NCBI GenBank assembly: GCA_023105745.1
Contig: JALGQZ010000008.1
Span: forward strand, 24,007,866-24,071,865
Length of the DNA stretch: 64,000 bases
From: Austropuccinia psidii
Taxonomy: Eukaryota > Basidiomycota > Pucciniomycetes > Pucciniales > Sphaerophragmiaceae
Direction of reading: 5' to 3'
Shown: in pieces, positions 1-12,001 of the stretch
How the letters are laid out: every line of letters starts with the position of its first letter
How positions within the stretch are numbered: the stretch's first letter is position 1
Translations under genes and position numbers: made by a program
Notes under the pieces: model-generated
What the model saw: the letters and a program-made list of their open reading frames with translations, nothing else
Database searches by the model: none
Told to the model about the DNA's origin: nothing

Positions 1-1013
1 CCTGCCCTCTAACATCTACAGTTTTAGTGTGAGATACCTAGAGTGGTGTCTTTTTGGAAAGAGCACAATCAAGGATATGTGATGGTGCCATTAATTTCCC
101 CATATCTCATTTAGAACAAGAGCTATAAGGCAAACAAGCCCAATACAGCTTTTTGCCTAAAAACATGCATATGTACACAATTCTTGTACATGGAATAAAT
201 TTTCCATATTTAATGATAGCCATAGCAAATGAAGGACCATTTTTTAGAACACATATAGGGATACACACTGAACAAATTTTGAGGTTTATATCCCAAAAAC
301 TGACAAAGGAATAGCTGTTTTAAGGTCAAAATCCCACAGTTTGGCCAATACAGCCTTACCATGGCATAGTATCCCCTAACTATGATTATGGGTGTCAAAT
401 AGACAAAGAAGCTTGTGTTTGCTTAGAGAACTCATAGTTCATTCAATAATGGGGTCCCATACAGGTTCTTTACAGCATTCTACGCCTCATACACGTCAGA
501 TTCAGGCTGTGTGGTCCCCAGATGAACATTTCAGCCTGTATTGGTGAAAACTGACAAGATGTGGTTTCAAAGCCACATCTGCGCCCAATACAGGCTATAA
601 AGTCCTTTTCAAACCACAAGCCAGTCCTAGAGAGTGAAAACTCTTCACTTCCTCTATGTGAAAAGGTCTAGCAGCCTTTTCACCCCATTTCAGGATACAA
701 GGACGCCTTGTACTGCCAGAAAAGGAATCCCCATCCTGCTCTTGAGTTACTACATAGTAAAACTGTCAAAAACAGTTATACGTTTGGAAAATAATCAGGT
801 TATACTATAATTCTTAGTATTTTAGTCTTTATTATTGTAACCCAATAGATAAAGCTGCACCCAGGGCTTTCAATAGCACTCACCACCACAAATTCTCATT
901 AGTAAAGCCCTTTTTATATTTAATTAAAACATTCTTAATACCTTTTATCTGTGTCACACTCCTAGTTAAAGCTGTGAATAGCCTTATTATACCTTTATCA
1001 TAGACTCAGCCTG
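1..1013 (+). repeat. LTR-B, truncated, plus-sense
   Basis: The stretch is the reverse complement of the LTRs that flank E4 (48807-50195 and 37721-40532) and of the solo copy at 43410-44847. It shares the block around 20-50 (reverse of the AGGTATCTCACACTAAAAC segment) and the block around 830-900 matching the region before the E4 LTR start. Its LTR end is at about 1010, where the expected terminal ACA is missing and LTR-D begins directly. The left part lies outside the window, so it could be a solo LTR or part of a full element. No coding sequence is seen; short open frames are noise. Confidence 0.75.
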
Positions 1014-2876
1014 TGTGAGCCTGTGAGGTATGTATAACATACCCATAAGGCCACAAATGGTTTTATATACAGCTAATTTAGTCGTCAACAGACTTTTTCA
1101 TTGAATTTGAAAAAAAAATAACAAAAAAGAAGTATAACTTTTTTTGGATAAACAAAGTTATAATCATTATGTCATTTTTGGATTCTACACCAAAAATGAC
1201 ATAGGGTACACCCATAGGGTGTTATACCCAAAAAGGCTTATTGCTTATGTTATTGGAAGATTTAATAATCTCACAGTACTAATGTAAATTTTTTAACATT
1301 TTTTTAAAATTGTTAAATTTAAGATTAAATAAGCTTAAGTTTAAAGCTGCATAAGGTTTATGCAAACTTACCAAAAACTTTAGTTAAAATTGGGGTGTGG
1401 TGTATATTTACTTAATTGGCTAAGGATTTACCATACAAAATTTAAATCCTGTGTGAGATCAATTCAAAAGGGTTTAAGGCTATAGTATGGCTTTAAATAA
1501 ATAAAAGGGCCGAATTCATGCAAAAAGGTGGGACAAAGGAAAAAGACCAAACAGAGCTGAGGTGCACAACGTTTTGGATCTGCAAGGATTCAATTAAGGT
1601 TGTCCACTTTTATTGGAGGATCATAAACCTTGTTTAAGCTTTAAGATTAGATTTTGATCCAACCTTAAGGTTTAAACTGGTTTTAACCCCATTTGGACAG
1701 GAATTTCAAACTGCCAAAGGGTAAATCCCAATGTGCAGGCTTGATATTAACATTTTGAGACCTTTCAAAGCTTAAATATGCTTAAACCTTTAAGGTTAAA
1801 AGCATGAAAACCTTATCAAAAGTTAAGGTTTGGTGTGTATTGCTATTTTACGTGGAAAAATAGTAATAACTTCAAAAATTCATTCAAATTCCAATTCTTG
1901 ATGGATTTTCTTGAAAGCTCCACACAGCTTGCAATTTGATATTATCTATATATAAATCAAATTTAAGCACCTTTTATAAATAGAATTCTTGAGTAATTAG
2001 CCCTGAAATTTATTGTTTTAATTATAATCAAAAAAAATTAAGATTTCTTTAAAAATTAATTAAAAATTGAGTTGAAGAGATTTCTGCTTGAAACTCTATT
2101 TTTAAGTTGTTCATGTGATGAACTTTAATATAAATAAACTTATTTCATATTAAAGCTTAAAGTAATTAACTTAAATGAGGATTAAAGCTACTTGGAGCTA
2201 ATAATAACACTGGTAACTTGAAATTGGAATTAAAAATAAGTTACCTCAAGCTAAGAACTTTATTTTTAAGCATGGTTTTTCAGTGTTGACCTGAGCACGC
2301 CCTCTCTATCTATTATGAACCATGAGAGGTGCTCTGTAGACATAAAAAGAATCTTTTCATCACTGTTTTTGTCCATCATCACTTATCAATCCAATTATAT
2401 TAGACATTTAAACAGGTATAGTTTGATTATATATATAATCTTATTATTAAAGTCTTTCTTAAGCATTTTATTCTTTATAAATCTTAAATTAAATAATTGA
2501 AATTATTGAAATTAGATTATTGTTGTAATCACCTATAATATGTTTTATTTTATGAAATTATTGTCTTTAAAATATCTTTTAGATTCACTAATTCCTCTAA
2601 AAAGTCTTTAATCATATCTTTTTATCATAAAAAGTTGTTTTATAATTTAAAATATTGATTTTTGGCATGTTTTAGCTTATAATAATTATTTAATATAAAA
2701 ACTGTTGTAATTGACTTGTTGTATTGAATTTATATTACAGGTATGGTTTCTCTAAAATTTTATATCTTTTTTATCTATTATTAATTTTTGTATATAGAAT
2801 TTTTCTATAAAAATTATTTCTGCGCAGTGTGTGTTACAATTCTTTTATCAATAATATTCATATATTATTTATAAGT
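1014..2876 (+). repeat. LTR-D copy, plus-sense, right end uncertain
   Basis: It begins TGTGAGCCTGTGAGG, the start type shared by all LTRs of the E1/E2/E3/E5 lineage, and its first ~750 bp match in reverse the remnant 3' LTR of E5 (52014-52713). A possible end, GTGTTACA, lies at 2838, but the element may continue to 2876, where the E1 LTR begins. The 5 bp on either side of 1014-2838 (GCCTG and ATTCT) do not match, so no target duplication supports that end. It is very AT-rich and holds no gene. Confidence 0.6.
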
Positions 2877-4674
2877 TGTGAGGTGTGGATATGAAACTTT
2901 GATTAAAAATCAAGTACTTTTCCTGTCCTCAAAATTTGTATAAGGTAAAATTCAGTTAAAAATAGTATAAAACATTATTTTTAAGAGAAAACACGCCAAT
3001 TTTATTGTTTATAACTTTATTAGTATAAAACAATAATATTATAAAAATTTATTGTTTTACCAAAAATAAAGATTTATCCAAAAAATACTCTACAAGAGAT
3101 ATTTTAAGGCTACAAAAGAAATTTCTTCAAGAGCAATTTCAATTGGAATTAATTGAGCAAAGAACTGCAAGCAATTAATTCAAGAACAAAGTCTTTAAAA
3201 AGAGTATTAAAGAGAAAACACGCCCAAAAGTGACCAGAGTGAATTTGGAAACAAAGTGACAAAGTTAACAGTGATGAAAGATGCTTTAATTCACTTTTGG
3301 GGTGGTTCAGGGGTAAAAATAATTATAAGAGTTACAAACAATGATTATAATGATTTTTTCATGTGGTTAAAAGGATTAAAATGATTTAAAAATGGTGGTT
3401 GGAATCTTTGATTGATTGGTTTCACAGTGTTTAAACTAATTAATAAAAGGAAAAGATTCTAACATGAAGAGAAAAGTGTGGCAAAGAAGACATTCTTTTA
3501 TAGCCATCAATTCTCTTACTCCAAAAGTAAATTTTACTCTTGTCAGTCGTGAAAAACAGTCTGACAACAGAAAAGCCAATTATGCCATCATTGAACCCTG
3601 TTTTAGACCAAAAAGGGCTGGTTTAAGCCATTTTTAGCCATTTTTAGCCATTTTAGACCCTTAAATCAGCCATTACTATAGCAATACCAGGCCTAGAGCC
3701 TTCAAAACACGTCAGAATGTGTGTAAGAGGTGTAGAAACCAGTTAAAACTGTTTTTACTATGGTTGTTTTATCTTAAGGGTAGTTTTACCCTCTTGGCAA
3801 CAGCTAAAACTACCCCAGTTGGTATCAAAACCTCATCATCAATTGAGTCCACAGACCCTGTAACTCAATTCCAGGCCAAAAGTGATGAACTTTTGCATGA
3901 ATTTTGACATCTCACGCCTGTCAGCAAGGAGTTTGGTGGTCTAGCTCCCCCTTAGAGCTGGAGTTCCTTTCCCCCCCCAAATTTAATCTTTCCAATTTAT
4001 TTTTCCTTTAATTCCTCATCATGTATTATACTTATAATTTACATATGTAATTCAATTCAATTGTACAGTACAATACAGTAATACTTGACACCTCATATGT
4101 AAATCAAAGTTCACTTATGTAATACATGCGCACATTTTGACATTTCAATTGAAAATACTTCAATTCCTCATAACTTCTAAACTAAACACAACACCTCAAT
4201 TTTAACACAAAAATTGATGGTTAACACCACATGTGGTGTGAATTAAATTAAGGTTTTGAGGATTTTCAACTTTTGTATTGAAAATACTAAAAACTTAATT
4301 TAAGCTTATTTAGAGTTGAGTTACAAGAATTTCACTCAGAGGTGACCCCACCTGATTTTTTATGAGGAATCCAATGGTGAAATAATTTTTATGTGTTTAT
4401 TTATGGGATAAAAAGTTATAATAATTTTTATTTAACTTTTTTCCAAATTTATTTATTTTCTCACAATTTTGTTAAAATTTTATTTTTACTTCATTTTTTC
4501 AAGTATAAATGTAATTTTATACTTACAGAATTTGATGTATTTTTATTTTTAAATTGTAATTAATTTTTTATTTTTAATATGATTTTATATTTATATTTTG
4601 ATTTTTATTTTAATAATATGTTATTTTTTTATTTGTGGTCTTTTGGGTATATGAAATTACCTCTAAGGCACACA
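2877..4674 (-). repeat. 3' LTR of E1 (LTR-C)
   Basis: About 1.80 kb, running from TGTGAGGTGTGG on the plus strand (TGTAAGG in other copies) to GGCACACA (GGCTCACA in E3). Homologous throughout to the E3 LTRs (34982-36784 and 24905-28561) and to the solo copies at 26442 and 50197. The adjoining polypurine tract sets the right border. It contains the conserved block around 3700-3900 that repeats almost verbatim in every LTR-C copy and opens a 62-residue frame; this is LTR sequence, not a gene. Confidence 0.88.
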
Positions 4675-4692
4675 TTCCCTCCCCCTAAAAAA
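4675..4692 (-). promoter_or_regulatory. polypurine tract of E1
   Basis: On the minus strand an A-run followed by GGGGGAGGGAA lies immediately before the LTR. The core GGGAGGGAA is shared with E2 (17055-17066), and E3 has a close form. This is the usual plus-strand primer site of LTR retrotransposons. Confidence 0.7.
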
Positions 4693-4697
4693 GAATA

Positions 4698-7600
4698 TTA
4701 CTTTGTAATATTGGTGTTTCTAGTGTGTCTGAATCTCCTGAGGAGTTTTGTAGCTTCTGGTATATCTTTTTCTTCTAACCATTCATCTTCACAAGTTGGG
4801 TCACTGTACCTAACAAGGTATTCCCTTACTTTCTTAGTTCTTAATTTTCTTAGTACCGGATGTCTCAATAGGAGGTATAACTTGGGGAATCTTGTTCCTC
4901 AAGGGAAATTTCTCAGCATCACTAGATTTATATGGCTTTATCAAGCTTACTGGAAATGTAGGGTGCTTATTGCTAAGTTCTTCAGATAACTCTACTTCAA
5001 CAGCATTTTCTCCATGGAGGGCCTTAATCACAAAAGGTCCTGCAAAGGAGTCTTTCAACTTTTTACATCCTTTGATGTTATTGAAGTTAGTGGTGGATAC
5101 AAGAACTAGGTCCCCCACTTTGAAATCTGGAGTTGCATGTGATTTATCCCATTTATCTTTAGCATATGCAAAAGAGTCCTCCATGCATCTTACTGCATGC
5201 TTTCTAGCTTTGTCTAGCATTCCTTTGAAGCTAGCAGCTGTGGGATGTATTTCAATTAAGTCTTTCCTCAAGGAATCTTGGGGTAACTTGGGGTTCCATC
5301 CTTTTCTAGAATAGCAGGAGTCTGATTGGTACTGGCATGGATTGATGTTTTATATGCTAATTCCAGTGCTGGCAACAGAGTGCACCAATCATGGGTAAAT
5401 CCATCAAAATCTTTGAATTCAAGGCCATATGCACAAAATCTTCTCACCATGTCCTCTAAGGTTTGGATCATTCTTTCAGCCAGGCCATCAGTTTGTGGGT
5501 GGTAGGCTGTAGAGAACAACAGTTTAGTGCCAAATAATTGGTGAAGATTTGTCCATAGTGCTGAAGTGAATTTGGGATCTCTATCACTGATGATATTTGT
5601 AAATATCCCAGTCCATGACACTACTCTATTCCATATCAGAAGAGCTGTATCCATGGCTGTATCATCTTTGTGACATGGTAAAAAGATTGGAGTTTTACTG
5701 AATCTGTCCACAATTACTAGGCAAGCATAATAGCTCCTGTCACCTCCTGGTGGTAGGCCAGTTACCCAATCCATATGGACAATTTCCCAAGGTCTGTTTG
5801 GTTCTTGGATTTTTATCATATTTCCAAGTCTTTTGCCTGTGGATTTATTTGCCTTTTGGCATCTCTCACAGGTTTTGCAATACTCTGCAACATCTTTCTG
5901 CCACCTTGGCCACCATATGCAGGTCTTTACTTTTTCTCTTGTTCTGTCTTCAGATAGATGTCCTGAAAAGGGACTATCATGGCATTCTTTCAGTACAAGA
6001 TTGATTAATGACCTGTCTACAACTGTCATTACACATGTGTGCTTGGTTCTGTGGTAAATTATACCATCCAGTAGGTGAAATCTTCCTTAATCATAAGATT
6101 CTCTCCATACTTCATCCAAGGCATGTATTAGAGAGTTGTCTTTACAGTCTTTGTTAAGTAATTGGCATAAGATGCTACAATTCTTATCTTGGGTGTAACT
6201 ACTTCTGACTTCTTCAAAGAAGGTGGTGTTCAAGTCTGTAACACTTATTCCTTCTATTGGAATCTGTGGTGAAGCTTCTTCTGGCACATGAGCAGGATTA
6301 TCAATATTATTTGGTAATGGCCATCTGCTTAGTTCATCTGCATTCTTATGAATATTCCCATCCTTATGAACAATAGTCATATTGCCTCTGTATTCTTGTA
6401 TGGCTATTTGCCATCTGAGCATGTGGCTGTTGGGTGTTTTCATGTTCAAAAGTGATTTGACAGCTGTAAAATCTGTTATCACTTCAAAAACACATCCCTC
6501 TAAAAATTAGTTCAATTTTTCCAAGGCCCAGACAAGGCATAGACATTCCATTTGACTTGCTCCATATCTGGCTTCAGTTGGTTTGATTTGCCTGGATATG
6601 AAACATATGGGTCCTTCTACAGGCTTATCATTTATGATCTGAACTTGGTGAAGTGCAGCACCCAGTCCATCCCCTGATGCATCAATATACAGTTTGAAAG
6701 GCAATTTAAAGTCTGGCATCAGTAAGAGTGGAGCAGTGGTCAATGCTTCTCTCAGAGACTCAAAAGCTTTGACTCTGTCAACAGTCATTTCAAATACTGT
6801 GTCTTTGTCACACAACTTATAAAGTGGTCTTGCTATGGATGCAAAATAGTTAATGTGTTGCCTGTAATATCCTGCAAAACCTAAGAATGACTGAATTTCC
6901 TTCTTATTCTGAGGCATGGGTTTTAACAATACTGCTGCAACTTTGTTTTTGTCAATTCCAAGGGATAAACCAGATACAACATGTCCTAATGCTTTAAGTT
7001 CTTTAAATCCAAAATGACATTTATTCAAGGAGATTTTCATGTTTACTGATTGGATTTTTGTTAAACCTCTTCATAATCTGTACATGTGCTCCTCCCAAGT
7101 CTTTAAACAGATAATAATGTCATCAATGTAAATGATGAACCATTCGTCTGAGAGTTCTTCAGGGAAGATTTCTTTCATCATTCTTTGGAAGTGTGAAGGT
7201 GCATTTTCGATACCAAAGGGCATCCTTAAGTATTCATACACTCCACAATGAACAATAATTATCAAGTATTTCCTTGCTCTTGGTGTTACCACATTTTGAT
7301 GGAATCCTTTAAGGGCATCCATAGTGGTTATATCCACTGCTTGAGATATTTGAGTAAGGGCAATTTGGATTTTTGGTATTGGGTATCTGTCTGGGACAGT
7401 GTAAGTGTTCAGAGCTCTAAAGTCCCCAACCATTCTGGATTTTCCATTATGCCACGCCACTATAACTGGTGTAGTTTTTTCTACTTCCTCATTGTGGCCT
7501 ACTTTTCTTATTACACCAAGGTCCAGAAGTTCTTTGATATGAATTTCTAGAGCTTCTCTTGATTTTGGACTTTCTGTATAAGCAGGTCTTCTTAAGAGTG

Positions 7601-8706
7601 GTGGATAAGGTCTCTCAATGTTAAGAATGATGTCAACTTCATGACCAGCAAGTGCTCCCAGGGGTTCTTTGTCTGTAGCAAATGCTCCCCTGTGGTCATA
7701 CAAAAGGGAAGAAAGTTCATTTTCTTGTTTATCAGTCAGATGAAGGCTTATTTCAGCTTCATTTAACTTTTCAGACTTGAATTTCTCTAACTCTAAGTTG
7801 ACTGGTGATACTTTGTTTACTGTAATTTGTCTTTTAAATGGTAAAAAGGCAAATTTCTGGCGCTTATTGTCCCCAATTGTAAAGTATCCGTCTTTGTTAT
7901 TATGTAAATCTATTCCATACATGATTAAATAGTCATTTCCCAATATAAAATGGGTACTAGAGCAATTTTCCATAACAACAAATTCAACTGTGATCTTTAA
8001 ATTCCCATTTATGTGTGGGAATATGACATTGGTCTCAAAGATTCCTAATGCTTTCATTGGGTTACTTGCACTGTTGAATTTTATACCATCAATTGGTAAC
8101 AATTGGTCTTCAAAATTTGGTACACAAGTCTTAAGAAAAGATTTTCCAACACAAGAGCAGAAGGCTCCTGGGTCAAATAAAAGTTTGGTGGGCTTGTTGT
8201 CAATCACCACTTCTGTTATACAGGAATTACCAGCTGTATAACCTTTTCCTCTGTTTGGTTTTGTCTTCATAAGTTGTGCATCTTGAACTTTTGATAAATC
8301 AACTTGACCATTGCTCAATTGTGGTAAGTGGGAATAAAATTCCATGATGTCAAAAGTGGCATTGATATTTTCTATATATTTTGAAGATTCAGAAAATATG
8401 GATGACTTATCATCTGAATTGTCTTCAATTATGTCTTCTCTTTCAACATCTGGTCCCTTTTCAATGTCAATTTCATTGATTTTCCCCCTTTTTGGACATG
8501 TATTGGCTAAATGGGTGGTGCTTTGCAAAATATGGCATTTTCTGACTATATCTGCAGATTTATATTTAATATTACTAGAATTTTCTTTGGGTTTTTTGTC
8601 CACAGAATCTTTCCAAGGTGTATTAAGCATTGTTTTGAGATTCACCCTACTAGAACCAATTTTGGTTCTGGTGGTTACTTCTTCTAGTATATTGATAATA
8701 TCCTCT
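4698..8706 (-). pseudogene. E1 gag-pol (partial, broken)
   Basis: Order on the minus strand: end of gag with a damaged zinc knuckle (second Cys is Leu, CHILQ, ~8530), protease (DPGAF instead of DTG, ~8175), RT with intact YIDD (~7115), RNase H (~6500-6700), integrase HHCC and core (5270-6030), integrase C-terminal part and a chromodomain-like end (4700-4900). In-frame nonsense codons lie at 7071, 6507 and 6087. A one-base loss in a T-run near 5305 shifts the frame, and about 25 bp near 4845 are missing compared with E3. The natural stop is at 4698-4700. Its nearest relative in the window is E3. Confidence 0.88.
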
Positions 8707-10625
8707 TGTGAGCCTTGAGGTATATTTTACATACCCAAATAGGCCACAATTATCTTAAAAAGAAATTTTGAATTATGCAAAACTCATAAGTCATGCATAT
8801 ATCCAAAATTCATAATTTTCAATTTCAGAAAAGATGAATAACTTTTTATTGAGTAAGTAAATCCATGGATTTAAGACCAGATTTGGATTCTACACAAAAA
8901 TTCATCTAGGGTAGCTCCATAGAGTGAATAAGCTCAATTTAAGTATTTAAGGTGGTAAAATGGAAAATACTTCAATACCACATCCTTAATACCACATAAA
9001 AGATCCGTGAAAATTTTTGTTTTTCTTGATTTTTAGCCAAAATAATGGGAAAGTGAGAAATCCCATGTTACATATACACTAAGAATAGTGTTATGCATGT
9101 TTTGAGCACTTAATATTATGGTATTCTTACATAGACTTTTGGTACACCCATAGTGGATATCTCACTAAGCTTAAATTACTATTTTGACGTAAAAAATAAG
9201 CAAGGGGGACAAAAGACATCAAAGAGAGCCAGGGTACCCAACTTCTGAGGCCTCAGAGGTGTGGATAGCTCCAGAGCATGGATCCATGGCTCATCTTGGC
9301 CCAATTGGTAAACTAAAACTCTTTGGGAACTTGGTTACCAAGTTACACCTACTGTAATCATAAGAAAAATAGCAAATAACCTGCTATTTTGACATGCCAA
9401 GGAGGTAATAAGCTACTTAGGATCCTGTAACCACATCAATTCTTGATGACTTTCCATGACTAGACCCTAAAAGAGTAATTAAACCCTTTTGGGATCCATA
9501 TTCATTGATTTACCTCATAGCAACCAGCAAAATACTGCTATTTGCAATTCTACGTAGAAATGAGGTAAAAACTTCAAAAAGTCATTAAAAATACAATTCT
9601 TAATGAATCTTCCTGAAACGTTCAGGACCAATGAAGAACTGTATTATCTATGGTACAACCAAAAAGAATTATGGTTTTACTAGTAAAATTAAAAGTTTTA
9701 CTTACAGTCCATTTTTGACCATTCTATGTGAAACACTGAATCTTCAAAAATTCACAGTAATTACAACCTGTGATGAAATTGGCAATAAATTTGATAACTT
9801 TGAGAAATCAATGATTATTTTAGAATAAAAGAAGATTTACAGATTTTACTCCTTTTATTCTTAACCATATTGGGGTTGGTAGTCACGTAAAAGCATCAAT
9901 TAAGTAATTATGATAATCTTACCTGACAACAGATGATGCAATCATTAATCCAAAAGGGTTCATTGTTTTCTCACTCACTGGTTTTTCAGTTTGCTCCATG
10001 GCACACCTCTGTGAGCTGTTGTTGACTTAAAAGAAGCCTATTCTTGCTGTTTTTTCCGTATCATCATCTTATAAATTTATTAAATCATTATTACCAACAA
10101 GTAAGTATTAGTTCAGCTATTCTTAAGTGTTTTAAATCTTTCAGAATCAATCAGAAAGACGTGAAATCATAGAATCCAACTATATATTGTTGTAATACTG
10201 TCATAAATCATCTTGATCCCTTAAATCCACAATTCTATGTCAAATTTCTCTACTCTTATCTATCAATAAGTTCTTTGGAGTATTAGTGAGTCATTTATTC
10301 TTAATTCTTAAAGTTTTTCTCTAGTAATAGTTTTCTTCAAGAATTATCTTTATAATTATTCTTGCAAAAGATAATTATATATTAAAATAATTTTATTATT
10401 TTAATAAAGAAGTTTTTATTATTAAATTCTTCTTGTAATTGATTCTAGTAGAAAATTGCTTGCTCACTGTTAAAATCACTAGTAGTGCTTAACACGTGAA
10501 AGAAATAATTTTTTAATTATTTAATTGTGGTTATAATAATACTTTATTATTATATTTCATAAGAACAGACATAGTACTGTTGATTAATAGTAATATTATC
10601 ATCAGTTTCATAGTCACATCTTACA
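8707..10625 (+). repeat. 5' LTR of E2 (LTR-A)
   Basis: 1919 bp, TGTGAGCCTTGAGG to CATCTTACA, aligned over its full length with 17067-18991 (1925 bp). By eye, differences accumulate over the first ~1.53 kb, with a dense patch around 9330-9600, while the last 387 bp (10239-10625) are identical to 18605-18991. It should contain promoter and polyadenylation signals, but I cannot place a transcription start. Confidence 0.9.
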
Positions 10626-11013
10626 TTTGGGGGCCTGGCCGTGTTTTTTGAACCTTGTACCCTTAATTAATATATTTTTAAGCTCTAAAATATATTAATT
10701 TAATAATTTCTTCTTTCATTTTAAAGTTAAAATAATTCTTATTTTTGAAATTGTTTTGGAAATCTTTTTCATTGAGGAATTTGGTTTAATTTTATACTGT
10801 TTTTACACGTGGCTTTTTCACATCCAAAAACTTATAAAATTATTCTTTGAGTTACTCTGAATTAATTTTCATTCAAAATCTTAAATTTTAATTTTTTTTC
10901 TTTAAAAAGAATAATTTTTTTAATATTAAAAAATAATAAAATTCATAAAAAATCTTTTAAAAATATCTTAAAACACAAAAATAATTTCTTTTATCATATT
11001 TTTTCTCTTTAAG
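10626..11013 (+). other. E2 leader with primer-binding-like motif
   Basis: AT-rich leader without a gene. The first bases after the LTR, TTTGGGGGCCTGGCC, resemble those after the LTRs of E4 (TTTTGGAGGCCTGGCC) and E3 (TTTGGGGGCACATCCC). The position is that of a primer binding site, but I do not recognise the complementary tRNA. The leader ends in a pyrimidine-rich stretch followed by TTTAAG, a plausible 3' splice site at 11013/11014. Confidence 0.5.
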
Positions 11014-11172
11014 TGTCTTTAATCAAATACTGTGCAGCTGGTAACAGACTCAGTAAAAGATACATCAATAGTCCAGAATCTTCAGAAGCAGAATCTGAAG
11101 ACAGTATTGAGGTGCAGATTGCTAAAAGAGGCACCTTATTCAACTCAGAAAAAGCTAAATTACCACCAAAAG
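11014..11172 (+). other. possible leader exon of E2 ORF1
   Basis: An open stretch without any in-frame ATG, bounded on the left by a pyrimidine-rich AG and on the right by GTGTGT. E3 (34557-34754) and E4 (47939-48188) have an open stretch at the same place, also beginning TG right after AG and ending at GTAAGT or GTAAAT. If spliced at 11173-11237 it would join in frame to ORF1. An upstream exon ending in A would create an ATG at its first codon. This is inference from sequence pattern only; the product is unknown. Confidence 0.35.
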
Positions 11173-11239
11173 GTGTGTATTTTATCTTATATTTTCACCT
11201 TTTATCTTTAAATTGACGTGAAAATGGTGCATACCAGAA

Positions 11240-12001
11240 ATGGAAGCAACTATTCAGTCCAACCAGATGGATGTGGACAAGGAAGAGGCAAGACCAAATC
11301 TAGAAGTGCCAAATCTTCCACAAGAAAGACACATCTGGAGGATGCCAGAGTTGCCCCCCCTTCCTCAAGGTCTGTACCGACAGATTTTGACGTAAATTCT
11401 GAGGCTGAACTGATTTATGGTAATATTTCCAGGGCTGAACCACTTTCAGGTAGCAGCAATAGAAATATATCAATGCCAGTACAAAAACTGGTTCAGAGCA
11501 GCCAAGGAAGAGGAGTGGGAAATCTGCCCAAGCCTTTGGCAGGGGGCCATGAACTCCTACTTACACATCAAGAGCTTTCTGGGTCAGGAGAAGACCATTG
11601 AACTCTTAGGAGGATGGAGCCCCCTGTCTTGCAAAGACAAGGTCAAAAAGATAAAGAATTGGTTGAAGAACCAAAGTCTTTTATCCATAGACCAGAAGAA
11701 AGAGTTGGAAATGACTCCAGCTTTGGAGACAGAGGCACCAGTGGCATCTACCAGCTCCAAACCAGCTCCAGAAGCGCCCAAGGACAAGCCCAAAGGACCT
11801 CAAAAGAAACAGAGAGGTCCCAAGAACCATCAAGGCAAGGGCAAAGGCAAAGCCATTTGGCACAGACCTTACCCACAAGGGTACAGGATCCCCAAATTGG
11901 AGCCTTCAGCCGTGGACAGTGTCTTCAATATGGCCAGAACTCTTATGGAATTCACAGCCAAGGAGCAGGAAAGGATGAACAGGACTTTTCCACGCAAATA
12001 A
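11240..12001 (+). CDS. E2 ORF1, small basic protein of unknown function (one intron)
   Basis: Proposed start ATG at 11240, intron 11370-11432 (GTCTGT...TTTCCAG, 63 bp), stop TAA at 11999-12001; about 232 residues. The splice joins CCTCAAG to GGCTGAACC in frame and removes three in-frame stops. Similar blocks occur in E3: the segment NSYL..FLG...LL.GW (~11,550-11,610) and the C-terminal YPQGYRIPK with MARTLMEF (~11,875-11,960). E5 keeps fragments of the latter. The middle is rich in Lys, Pro and Gly (KGKGKAI region), suggesting nucleic-acid binding. It is not the capsid protein, which lies downstream in gag-pol. A second candidate intron, 11173-11237, could add the upstream exon. The stop touches the start region of gag-pol. 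Confidence 0.6.

Larger units (their letters stand above)
2877..8706 (-). mobile_element. E1, Ty3/gypsy element, 5' part missing
   Basis: Minus-strand LTR retrotransposon, closely related to E3. It retains a 3' LTR (2877-4674), a polypurine tract and gag-pol from just before the zinc knuckle to the C terminus. At 8706 the gag sequence stops at CCTCT and the 5' LTR of E2 begins. In E3 the same gag sequence continues unbroken at about 32,617, so E2 lies inside E1. The 5' half of E1 (capsid, ORF1, 5' LTR) is absent from the window and is not found beyond E2. The copy is inactive. Confidence 0.9.

Noticed and set aside
1014..2838. LTR-D as a solo LTR with target duplication
   Set aside because: Flanking five bases GCCTG and ATTCT do not match.
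3719..3907. 62-codon frame repeated in LTR-C copies
   Set aside because: Conserved only because the LTRs are copies of each other; it varies in start and is lost in the 50197 copy.
11218..11601. Open frame of 127 codons before gag-pol in E2
   Set aside because: It begins with GTG, ends at TGA 11599 and overlaps the better supported ORF1 exon in another frame; no matching protein in E3 or E5.
11602..11997. Gag-pol frame open upstream of its proposed start, also in E3 and E5
   Set aside because: Could be dual coding, but the conserved blocks NSYL..FLG and QGYRIPK are in the other frame and the stop-start overlap gives a simpler reading.
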